Shown: in pieces, positions 7,151-13,073 of the stretch
Numbering within the stretch: position 1 is the stretch's first letter
Layout of the letters: each line of letters opens with the position of its first letter
Assembly: GCA_002686465.1 (NCBI GenBank)
Contig: NZCP01000028.1
Span: 1 to 26,835 of the forward strand
Length of the DNA: 26,835 bases
Origin: Candidatus Woesebacteria bacterium
Lineage (GTDB): Bacteria; Patescibacteriota; Microgenomatia; UBA8517; UBA10165
Direction of reading: 5' to 3'
Position numbers and translations under genes: made by a program
The notes under the pieces: model-generated
Databases searched by the model: none
What the model was told of the DNA's origin: nothing
Seen by the model: the letters and a program-made list of their open reading frames with translations, nothing else

Positions 7151-8563
7151 ATGGAGAACCAAAGCGATATTGGGGATCAAAATACCCAACAGACCGGACA
7201 AAATCCAATAAGGCGACTACTATCGATTCTAGAAGGACTGAAGGTAAATTTCTGGATGGTTTCAACGTTGGTATTAGCTGTTTTATTAGTTTTCGGTGCA
7301 GCACTTTTTTTAAATTCTAAAAACAAACAAGGACAGGAAATTGTTGATAATAGTACACCTGCTTCTGCAACAGAACTTAACCAAACTATACAGAGTACTA
7401 CCCCAATAGATGTTAAAGGTGTAGTTTTTCCTTTCGTAAGAAGTGGGTCAATATATTTCTATGATAATGGTACAGAAAAACTACTTGTTTCACAGACTCA
7501 AAAGTCATCTCAGACCTCTTGTGATAATTTAAGTTACCCGTTCATATCCCCTGACAAAAAATATATTGCTTATATTGAGCAAACTGGAGATGAACCAGGA
7601 TATGGAGGATGTTTAGGAGGGATCTTGAAACTTGTTTATTTAGATACCGGAAAAATAAAAGCAATTAATTACAGAACAAGTTATTTTAAATGGAACTCTT
7701 CTAATCAAATAGTATTTAGTCCAGAGCAAGAAAGAAGTGAAGGTCCGCAAACATACACGGTTAAAGAAGTCTTTTACGATCCAGCTAGTGGTAAAGAAAC
7801 TACATTTAACGTCATAATTGATCAAAATAAAAGTACTTACGCCGACACTATGGTTTCAGGTGAATTTCCTTTTAATACTAATAAATTAATCAGATATAAA
7901 GATAATAAATACTACTTAGTTGATAAGTTAGGGAATAAGGAAGATTTTCTACTTGACAAAAGCCAGGTTGAGAGCTTTTTAGACTGGTCTCCTGGTGGCA
8001 GATATGCAATATTTGAAAGCTCTAAAAAATCCACACTGGATTTTGAGGCCATAGAGTTGGTGATCGATACTCAAGATTTGAGTACACAACCTAAAGAGAT
8101 TAGAGTTGGAAGAGGAGGAGCAGGAGGAGAATTCTCAACAGGGCGTAGGTGGTATTTTGAAAAGGGTTTTGTAGCATATTGCAGCCAAGATTTGTATTTT
8201 ATAGACGGTAGTAAATCACTTCAACTAACTAATAGTGGAGGTGGCGGTTGTCACAACGAAGATGGCTTTGTCGCAACTTCACCTGATGGGAACTATGCAT
8301 TTTTGAAATTTACAGATCGTTTTGAACTTCGAAGTAAAAACGGAGATATTAAAAACATTACTGAGACAACACAATTAGCAAAAGGACGTGGTAGACCTAA
8401 AAACTTAGTTTGGCTCGATAACGATACTATGGTAATTTTTCAATCTACTTCTGGTGGTGGCAATAGCAATTCTGAACCTCCTAGTATTTATCTCTTTGAG
8501 AGAAAACTAAATACAATAAGACCTATTGTGCAAGACGGATACCTTTTAGAACGTGTCTATTAG
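7151..8563 (+). CDS. Membrane-anchored TolB/WD40-like beta-propeller protein
   Basis: Function unknown. From the ATG at 7151 the protein is 470 residues; a TTG at 7139 would add four. A polar, Gln/Asn-rich N-terminus (about 35 residues) is followed by one transmembrane helix, roughly WMVSTLVLAVLLVFGAALF. The large extracytoplasmic part has spaced propeller-like repeats: FISPDKKYIAYIE, LDWSPGGRYAIFES, VATSPDGNYAFLKF and LVWLDNDTMVIFQS. These resemble TolB/DPP-type blades with the S-P-D/G-G-x-Y-A/I core. Two Gly-rich stretches (RGGAGGEF, SGGGGCHNE) lie between blades. It lies directly after rpsI and ends 30 nt before rpsI-tail copy 3, so it may have come with a recombination event. A weak -10 (TATACT, 7129-7134) precedes it. 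Confidence 0.75.
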   Translation: MENQSDIGDQNTQQTGQNPIRRLLSILEGLKVNFWMVSTLVLAVLLVFGAALFLNSKNKQGQEIVDNSTPASATELNQTIQSTTPIDVKGVVFPFVRSGSIYFYDNGTEKLLVSQTQKSSQTSCDNLSYPFISPDKKYIAYIEQTGDEPGYGGCLGGILKLVYLDTGKIKAINYRTSYFKWNSSNQIVFSPEQERSEGPQTYTVKEVFYDPASGKETTFNVIIDQNKSTYADTMVSGEFPFNTNKLIRYKDNKYYLVDKLGNKEDFLLDKSQVESFLDWSPGGRYAIFESSKKSTLDFEAIELVIDTQDLSTQPKEIRVGRGGAGGEFSTGRRWYFEKGFVAYCSQDLYFIDGSKSLQLTNSGGGGCHNEDGFVATSPDGNYAFLKFTDRFELRSKNGDIKNITETTQLAKGRGRPKNLVWLDNDTMVIFQSTSGGGNSNSEPPSIYLFERKLNTIRPIVQDGYLLERVY

Positions 8564-8592
8564 GTCAAATTCTTGGCAAAGCCGAGCGAATC

Positions 8593-8622
8593 GCACGAAA
8601 GAAACAGTCTCCAAAGAGATAA
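8593..8622 (+). repeat. rpsI 3'-end repeat, copy 3 (remnant)
   Basis: In one frame this reads A-RKKQSPKR-stop, the same end as S9, with TCT for serine (AGT in rpsI) and TAA instead of TAG. The upstream in-frame residues LGKAERI only loosely resemble VGTGGKAR, and no start codon for this frame is evident. It lies 30 nt after the propeller gene and 1 nt before the stop of yfiH on the other strand. Confidence 0.75.
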
Positions 8623-8623
8623 T

Positions 8624-9358
8624 TTATATCATCCCCACTACTGCGGCAAAGCGGCCTTCAGGCTCTCCGGTTCTCATCACACGATAGTGGGAAAAGAAAT
8701 CTTTTGATTTCGCGGTATCTATTGAGCTTACTTCAATATTTCTTTTGAGGACACCAGAGTCAACTAATTGTTGGATGTTGTATCCCACAATATCAATCTC
8801 TGTTTGTCCATCGTCCAGATCTTTTAGGAACGGCTCCCAATCCTTTTTTTGTTTTTGCTCAGGATCTTTGTGGATGTAGGATTCTTTGTGAATCCCCGGC
8901 CCTATACCAACTATTATGTCAGCAGGGTTGCTTCCGAGGTCTGAAAACCGTTGCACAACTTTTTCCAGGAATTTCTTATCCGTTCCCTGCCATCCCGCAT
9001 GTACCAACGCCACCTTTTCTCCTGGTGGGTCGTATAAAATAATTGGTAGGCAGTCAGCTACCATTACAAACAAAAAGATCCCTTTCTCCTTTGTAATTAG
9101 TGCGTCTGCTCCAATACTATCCTCTTTGAACATTCCCCTGCCCAGGTGGTTTTTATCTACCACTTCTATATCAGTACTGTGTTCAAGAGTCATTTTTACA
9201 CAATTTTTTGGAGAGATGCTTAATTGCTTAAGGAAATTCTCGCGGTTCTTCAAAACTTCGTCTTCTTTCCCAAAACGGAACGACACATTACCGTCCTGTC
9301 TTGTCGAGAACCCGTGGGTTAGATTTTTTACTTTTTGAAGTTTTGGCAATTGATACAT
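8624..9358 (-). CDS. yfiH: YfiH/laccase-domain polyphenol oxidase-like purine nucleoside hydrolase/phosphorylase
   Basis: This belongs to the YfiH/YlmD (DUF152, Cu-oxidase_4) family, members of which act on purine nucleosides or were reported as laccases. I choose the ATG at 9358 (MYQLPKLQKVKNLTHGFSTR), giving 244 residues. A longer frame to 9490 would run antisense through the tRNA gene. The metal-site motifs are visible: LEHSTDIEVV (His), VADCLPIILYD (Cys) and ALVHAGWQGT (His). The later GPxIgxcCYEV-type motif reads GIGPGIHKESYIH, so the usual cysteines there are replaced. An extended -10 (TGCTAAATT, minus strand, 9375-9367) is eight bases from the ATG, which predicts a leaderless mRNA. It is divergent from tRNA-Pro. 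Confidence 0.88.
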   Translation of the reverse strand: MYQLPKLQKVKNLTHGFSTRQDGNVSFRFGKEDEVLKNRENFLKQLSISPKNCVKMTLEHSTDIEVVDKNHLGRGMFKEDSIGADALITKEKGIFLFVMVADCLPIILYDPPGEKVALVHAGWQGTDKKFLEKVVQRFSDLGSNPADIIVGIGPGIHKESYIHKDPEQKQKKDWEPFLKDLDDGQTEIDIVGYNIQQLVDSGVLKRNIEVSSIDTAKSKDFFSHYRVMRTGEPEGRFAAVVGMI

Positions 9359-9362
9359 AGCA

Positions 9363-9391
9363 TTCAAATTTAGCACAAAGTCTGGTAGAAT
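9363..9391 (+). promoter_or_regulatory. Promoter of tRNA-Pro
   Basis: A TTCAAA -35 (9363-9368), a 17-nt spacer and an extended -10 TGG-TAGAAT (9383-9391) end nine bases before the mature tRNA 5' end. Confidence 0.6.
9367..9375 (-). promoter_or_regulatory. Extended -10 promoter of yfiH
   Basis: The minus strand reads TGC-TAAATT, ending eight bases before the yfiH ATG. No clear -35 is seen. It sits within the 41-nt gap shared with the divergent tRNA promoter. Confidence 0.4.
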
Positions 9392-9399
9392 GCATTCGA

Positions 9400-9470
9400 C
9401 GGGGTGTAGTTTAGTGGTAGAATGCGCGGCTGGGGGTCGTGTGGTGGAGGTTCGATTCCTCCCACCCCGA
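9400..9470 (+). tRNA. trnP: tRNA-Pro (anticodon GGG)
   Basis: A full cloverleaf can be drawn. The acceptor is CGGGGTG with CACCCCG; the D stem is GTTT/GAAT around AGTGGTA; the anticodon stem is CGCGG/TCGTG with loop CTGGGGG (anticodon GGG). The variable loop is four bases, the T stem is GGAGG/CCTCC with loop TTCGATT, and the discriminator is A. The 71-nt gene does not encode CCA (CATG follows). It reads CCC/CCU proline codons. The C1-G72 acceptor pair rather than G1-C72 is also a known tRNA-Pro trait. Confidence 0.93.
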
Positions 9471-9530
9471 CATGATAGAAATAAGTACACCCCAGGTGTC
9501 TAAAAGCCCCAAGAAAATAAGTCCTATAGT

Positions 9531-9559
9531 TTGATTTAGTGTTCGTTTTTAACTATAAT
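9531..9559 (+). promoter_or_regulatory. Promoter of the chimeric S9-tail ORF
   Basis: TTGATT (9531-9536), a 17-nt spacer and a consensus TATAAT (9554-9559) end seven bases before the ATG at 9567. The transcript would begin at or next to the start codon. Confidence 0.65.
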
Positions 9560-9566
9560 AAGCTTC

Positions 9567-9923
9567 ATGATTCCTTCCGTAGAAAGGGAGAAACAGCCTA
9601 CTATTCGTGGAATGCAATATTGGGGTAGTTTCTTTGATGAAACTCTTAACTTCGACATCGATGTATCTCCAAAGCCAACTGTAGTAACTCCAGATAATAT
9701 GATTTATCATCCTCACATTTCTGTAAGTAGTAGTAATCAATTAAAGTTAGAATTTGTTCAGCGCCATTTACCTGGGCAAGTAAATTCCAGAATAAATCCT
9801 GACTATACAGATCCTGAGCAAAGAAAACACGACCTTCTTACCCGTGACTCAAGAATTCGTGAAAGACGTAAAGTTGGAACCGGCGGAAAAGCAAGGAGAA
9901 AAAAGCAATCGCCCAAGCGATAG
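9567..9923 (+). CDS. Chimeric ORF: unknown 85-residue N-terminus fused to S9 C-terminal tail
   Basis: This 118-residue frame has two parts. Residues 1-85 (MIPSVEREKQPTIRGMQYWG onward) resemble nothing I recognise and are not the S9 N-terminal part. Residues 86-118 are identical to the last 33 residues of the intact S9 at 6701-7108, although 17 of 102 nucleotides differ, all silently. The junction is exactly in frame at the Arg codon 9822-9824. A near-consensus promoter lies just upstream with the ATG close to the expected transcription start. It could be a real small protein with an S9-like, P-site-reaching tail, or a by-product of recombination at the rpsI end. The in-frame fusion and promoter favour expression; function is unknown. 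Confidence 0.55.
   Translation: MIPSVEREKQPTIRGMQYWGSFFDETLNFDIDVSPKPTVVTPDNMIYHPHISVSSSNQLKLEFVQRHLPGQVNSRINPDYTDPEQRKHDLLTRDSRIRERRKVGTGGKARRKKQSPKR
9822..9923 (+). repeat. rpsI 3'-end repeat, copy 2 (33 codons, silent changes only)
   Basis: This encodes R-K-H-D-L-L through RKKQSPKR-stop, identical in protein to the rpsI end. The 17 silent differences include a serine switch from AGT to TCG and an arginine switch from AGA to CGA. Such a pattern needs a period of selection on the protein in both copies after they separated. Confidence 0.93.
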
Positions 9924-9973
9924 CTTTTTTCGACGAAGTCCCTCTTAATCGCTCTACGAGCCGTGTACGAATA
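9898..9973 (+). repeat. Unit A: hairpin over the tail stop plus conserved downstream arm
   Basis: GAAAAAAGC (9898-9906) pairs perfectly with GCTTTTTTC (9923-9931). An inner ATCGC-CCAA-GCGAT hairpin lies in between, so the tail stop codon sits in a strong terminator-like stem. Downstream, 9951-9973 (CTC-TAC-GAG dyad, then CGTGTACG) matches 10063-10085 at 20 of 23 positions. Together with unit B this is a diverged tandem duplication of about 85 nt. Confidence 0.6.
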
Positions 9974-10004
9974 GTACCCGGAGGCGAGTAGTAAGATTTG
10001 TGGG

Positions 10005-10085
10005 GCAAGACGCAAAAAACAGAGTCCTAAAAGATAGTTTTTGCGTCGCAGTCCTGTCAACTGCTCCACGAGGCGTATACGAATA
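10005..10085 (+). repeat. Unit B: rpsI-tail copy 4 with hairpin and the same downstream arm
   Basis: 10005-10037 reads ARRKKQSPKR-stop in one frame, with only silent differences from rpsI over these codons. The stem ACGCAAAAA (10010-10018) with TTTTTGCGT (10038-10046) encloses most of the tail. It occupies the same place as the stem in unit A but is built of different bases. 10063-10085 repeats the unit A arm (CTC-CAC-GAG, then CGTATACG). It ends 15 nt before the stop of the convergent secreted-protein gene and might also terminate that gene. Confidence 0.6.
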
Positions 10086-10100
10086 AGCAAAGCTTGATGA

Positions 10101-11117
10101 TTAAAAAAGAGCGTAGATTCCTTTGAACCAGTCTGTTAGAGGTCCAAGAAATTTCGATAGGAAGCCTTCTTCCTCTTGTAGCTTTTTTTCGTATTTTTCT
10201 GGATCTTTTATACCAAAGTCTGGAATAGGGAATGTCCCTGTTTGAGACGCAGGATCTGTTATTTTGGGAACAATTGGAGACGTTGACCCATTGACACAAG
10301 AATTTTCATCGGTCGATTTAGTGCAGGCATCGACATAGATTCGGACGTCTTGAAATGCATCTACATCCACAGATGTTTTTGTGTCTGTAACAGTTTTAAC
10401 AAGGTGGGGTTTTGCTGGTTTACCTGTGGCAGGATCTATTATTCTGGTAGTTTTCCAACGCCCTAAGCCGTCTTCAGTCAATTCGCCAGCTGAAACAGAA
10501 ACGTTAAACGTTCTTGCGCCAAAAGGCCAGTTCCATTCCAGAAAAATTTCTCTTGTTTGACCACCGGCATAAGTTTGTTCGATTGCTTTGGGATAGACAT
10601 TTCCAAATGGTGGTAAGACATAACCTTGTTTTACAAGATCTGTCACCAGCCGAACGAAACCAAAGATTGGTATATTACGATAATGCAGTTGAATTGGGTC
10701 TGAGGTTATTTTTGCTCCACTGGGTAGAGTGATTGCGGCAGAGAGTTGACGGTATCCTGTTTCGGGGACGGCATAAGCAACTGCGGTTGCCAATGCTTCG
10801 CCACTAACATTTGTTGTATTGCTCTGTGGAGTTATTGCATCTCCAGGTTGAGGGTCTTCAAGGAATCTCCATTTGATTGGGCAGCTTTGGCAAGGATCAG
10901 TGTCATTGATTGTCACCACAGTTTTGATTTCGTATTTATCTCCTAAATTTAGCTTTCCTTCAGGATTAACCACAAAGTCGAATTTTACATTCTCTTTCTC
11001 GATTTCAGGAAGGACGGGAACGGGCATATCCAATTGTGCTGTCACAGGGGAAGGAGATAAAACAGCAAACAGAAAAAGAAAAGTTATTAAATAGAATAGC
11101 CGTGCTTGATTTAACAT
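10101..11117 (-). CDS. Secreted protein of unknown function, Ig-like beta-rich
   Basis: This 338-residue protein has a clear signal peptide: a short basic start (MLNQAR), a hydrophobic core LFYLITFLFLFAVL, and probable cleavage near VTAQ. The mature part begins with a Pro-rich stretch and a segment with FDFVVNPEGKLNLGDKYEIK, which resembles bacterial Ig-like or CARDB-type extracytoplasmic domains. There are paired cysteines in DPCQSCPIKW and in DACTKSTDENSCVNG. The C-terminal end is amphipathic (EEGFLSKFLGPLTDWFKGIYALF; pieces under 20 residues: FLSKFLGPL, DWFKGIY) and could associate with membrane. I recognise no enzyme motif. It is divergent from recA and convergent with the rpsI-tail region. 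Confidence 0.75.
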   Translation of the reverse strand: MLNQARLFYLITFLFLFAVLSPSPVTAQLDMPVPVLPEIEKENVKFDFVVNPEGKLNLGDKYEIKTVVTINDTDPCQSCPIKWRFLEDPQPGDAITPQSNTTNVSGEALATAVAYAVPETGYRQLSAAITLPSGAKITSDPIQLHYRNIPIFGFVRLVTDLVKQGYVLPPFGNVYPKAIEQTYAGGQTREIFLEWNWPFGARTFNVSVSAGELTEDGLGRWKTTRIIDPATGKPAKPHLVKTVTDTKTSVDVDAFQDVRIYVDACTKSTDENSCVNGSTSPIVPKITDPASQTGTFPIPDFGIKDPEKYEKKLQEEEGFLSKFLGPLTDWFKGIYALF

Positions 11118-11156
11118 GGGTGTAAAGGCAGGAAATATCAGAATTACTTAGGCTCA

Positions 11157-11184
11157 ATTATACCAAAAGTATCTGTAAAACCAA
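11157..11184 (-). promoter_or_regulatory. Promoter of the secreted-protein gene
   Basis: On the minus strand, TTGGTT (11184-11179), a 16-nt spacer and extended -10 TGG-TATAAT (to 11157) precede the ATG at 11117. The predicted 5' leader is about 33 nt. No Shine-Dalgarno is evident. Confidence 0.6.
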
Positions 11185-11200
11185 GGATTAGTTTTATCCC

Positions 11201-11229
11201 TTGCACTTTCGTGTTTTTAACGGTATATT
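11201..11229 (+). promoter_or_regulatory. Promoter of recA
   Basis: TTGCAC (11201-11206), a 17-nt spacer and TATATT (11224-11229) precede the recA ATG at 11239 with nine intervening bases, so the mRNA would have almost no leader. No recognisable LexA-type operator overlaps it. Confidence 0.6.
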
Positions 11230-11238
11230 GATGTTGAC

Positions 11239-12330
11239 ATGGCAAGGCGGAAAAACTCTCATCCAGTAGATACTCCGAAACAATCAGAAGCATCAGGCAA
11301 ACTTCAAGCAATTAAAGTAGCAATGGAACAAATCGATAAGCAGTACGGTCGTGGTTCTATCATGCGATTAGGAGAAAGAACGGCTGCTCAAGGACAAGTA
11401 GCAAGCATTTCTACTGGTTCGATTGCTTTAGATTTGGCTCTCGGTATTGGAGGTGTGCCTAGAGGGAGGGTTATTGAGATTTATGGCCCTGAGGCATCGG
11501 GTAAAACTACTGTTGCGCTTCATGTTGTTGCAGAAGTTCAAAAGAAGGGTGGTACTGCTGCGTTTGTTGACGCAGAACATGCATTGGATCCTGCAAGGGC
11601 TGAGGCAATAGGGGTAAAGGTTGATGACCTCTTGATCTCGCAGCCCGATACTGGGGAACAAGCTTTGGAGATTGTCGAGACCCTTGTTCGCTCGGGTGCC
11701 GTTGATGTTGTTGTGATTGACTCTGTTGCAGCGCTTGTCCCAAGGGCAGAGATTGAGGGTGAGATGGGGGATGCAGTAATGGGGCTCCAAGCCCGTTTGA
11801 TGTCTCAGGCTCTACGAAAGTTAACAGGCGCTATTGCAAAGACCAGTACAACTGTTATTTTTACAAACCAGCTTCGGCTCAAAATCGGAGTTATGTTTGG
11901 AAATCCCGAGACAACTCCTGGGGGTATGGCTTTGAAATTTTACTCATCGGTAAGAATAGATCTTAGGAAGATTGAAGAGATCAAAGATGGAGATATTGCC
12001 ATCGGTTCCCGCCACAGAGCTCGTATTAAGAAAAACAAGGTTGCCCCGCCCTTCCGGGTTGCCGAGTTCGATATTATGAATGATGGAGGCATTTCTAAAA
12101 TTGGAGGATTGATTGATGTAGCCGTGGAGTTGGCAATCCTTGAAAGAAGTGGTGCTTTTTATCGCTATGACGGGGCGATACTGGGGCAAGGGAAATCCGC
12201 AACAGCTAGTTTTTTGGGGGAGAGTAAGAACAAAAAAATTGTAGACGAGATAGATCGCCAAGTTCGCGATTTTGCAGCTTCCGGCAAAAAACTCCCAACA
12301 GAAATTGGTGAAGACGCAGAAGCAGCCTAG
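11239..12330 (+). CDS. recA: Recombinase RecA
   Basis: RecA forms nucleoprotein filaments on single-stranded DNA, catalyses strand exchange and promotes SOS repressor cleavage. The 363-residue protein has Walker A GPEASGKTT and Walker B VVVIDSV. The L1 region is EIEGEMGDAVMGLQARLMSQ, and the L2 segment includes GNPETTPGGMALKFY. The C-terminal domain ends in the usual acidic tail (EIGEDAEAA). The ATG at 11239 begins MARRKNSHPVDTPKQ, a slightly long but ordinary N-terminus. An alternative ATG at 11231 is in another frame. recX overlaps its stop codon by one base. Confidence 0.98.
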   Translation: MARRKNSHPVDTPKQSEASGKLQAIKVAMEQIDKQYGRGSIMRLGERTAAQGQVASISTGSIALDLALGIGGVPRGRVIEIYGPEASGKTTVALHVVAEVQKKGGTAAFVDAEHALDPARAEAIGVKVDDLLISQPDTGEQALEIVETLVRSGAVDVVVIDSVAALVPRAEIEGEMGDAVMGLQARLMSQALRKLTGAIAKTSTTVIFTNQLRLKIGVMFGNPETTPGGMALKFYSSVRIDLRKIEEIKDGDIAIGSRHRARIKKNKVAPPFRVAEFDIMNDGGISKIGGLIDVAVELAILERSGAFYRYDGAILGQGKSATASFLGESKNKKIVDEIDRQVRDFAASGKKLPTEIGEDAEAA

Positions 12331-12950
12331 TGCCCACTATAACTCGTATAACCCAACAAAAGGATAGCAATAGGGCAAACATTTATCTCGACGGAAAGTT
12401 TGCTTTCGGGCTCTCTCTTGAGGGCATCCTCCAAAACAATTTAAAAACAGGCAAAGTTTTAAGCCAAGAAGCTATAGATAACCTTCGAGGAGGTGCTGAA
12501 GAAGAAAAGGTTTACAACAAAGTTCTCCGATTTGTAACATCTCGGCCACATTCAGAATATGAGATAAAACTTTGGTTTAGACGTAAAAAGGTTAACCCTG
12601 AGCAAGTCGAACGGGTCTTTGATCGATTAAAGAACTTAGATATGGTGGATGATAAGGTGTTTGCCAGATGGTGGATTGAACAACGATTGACTTTCAGGCC
12701 AAAATCTCAAAGAGCTCTTATTGTCGAGCTTCGACAGAAAGGGGTTGAAAGGGAGGTAATTGAAGATGTGTTGGCAAACGTGGAGTTCAATGAGGTAGAG
12801 GTAGCACAAAAGGTTGCCGAAAAGCAGAAGGGTCGGCTAAAGAATTTACCACAAGATTTAAGGAACAGGAAGTTGTCAGAGTATCTCGCCCGGCGTGGCT
12901 TTTCTTGGGAGGTAGTGAAGCAGATTCTTGCCAAAAACGATAAAATTTAG
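12330..12950 (+). CDS. recX: Regulatory protein RecX
   Basis: RecX binds RecA filaments and restrains their activity. The 206-residue protein uses a GTG start that shares its first base with the recA stop (TAGTG), so the two are co-translated. Tandem three-helix repeats typical of RecX are visible: VLRFVTSRPHSEYEIKLWF, LDMVDDKVFARWWIEQRL and LSEYLARRGFSWEVVKQIL. The recA-recX pairing is common in bacteria and supports the call. A probable promoter for the downstream rny leader lies within the last codons of recX. Confidence 0.92.
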   Translation: MPTITRITQQKDSNRANIYLDGKFAFGLSLEGILQNNLKTGKVLSQEAIDNLRGGAEEEKVYNKVLRFVTSRPHSEYEIKLWFRRKKVNPEQVERVFDRLKNLDMVDDKVFARWWIEQRLTFRPKSQRALIVELRQKGVEREVIEDVLANVEFNEVEVAQKVAEKQKGRLKNLPQDLRNRKLSEYLARRGFSWEVVKQILAKNDKI

Positions 12951-12956
12951 TAAAAT
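12928..12956 (+). promoter_or_regulatory. Promoter of the rny leader
   Basis: TTGCCA (12928-12933), a 17-nt spacer and TAAAAT (12951-12956) overlap the end of recX. Predicted transcription starts near 12963, just before the structured leader. A second candidate, TTGTGG-17-TATTAA (13024-13052), would start after most of it. Confidence 0.5.
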
Positions 12957-12962
12957 TAGGGT

Positions 12963-13065
12963 GTATTAAGGGAAAAAGATGATTTCCACAGAAAAAACAC
13001 TCTCCAGTAAAATCTGCGTGTAATTGTGGTTCGGCATTTGCCGAGGTATTAATCTCCTTTTCCCT
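12963..13065 (+). ncRNA. Candidate structured leader RNA upstream of rny
   Basis: About 100 nt fold into a closed multi-arm structure by eye. P1 is AGGGAAAA (12969-12976) with TTTTCCCT (13058-13065), extended by GATT/AATC. One arm stacks CCACA/TGTGG (12986-12990 with 13025-13029), ACAC/GTGT and CAG/CTG. A second hairpin is TCGGC-ATTT-GCCGA (13031-13044). The predicted transcription start falls just before P1, and the rny ATG lies eight bases after it. It may be a cis-regulatory leader or a short stand-alone RNA. I recognise no known riboswitch class. Confidence 0.4.
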
Positions 13066-13073
13066 CTCATATC

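Noticed and set aside
9359..9490. N-terminal extension of the yfiH reading frame (about 44 more residues)
   Set aside because: It runs antisense through the tRNA-Pro gene, resembles no YfiH N-terminus, and a suitable ATG with a -10 element exists at 9358.
9480..9540. ACACC-CCA-GGTGT hairpin after tRNA-Pro as a terminator
   Set aside because: The stem is only five pairs and has no T run; too weak to call.
9803..10299. Minus-strand ORFs across the rpsI-tail repeats
   Set aside because: They are shadows of the tail copies and of the secreted-protein gene; they have no start signals and the + strand copies show silent-only change, which marks the + strand as coding.
11185..11238. LexA/SOS box in the recA promoter
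   Set aside because: No CGAAC-N4-GTTCG or CTG-N10-CAG type dyad is seen near the promoter.
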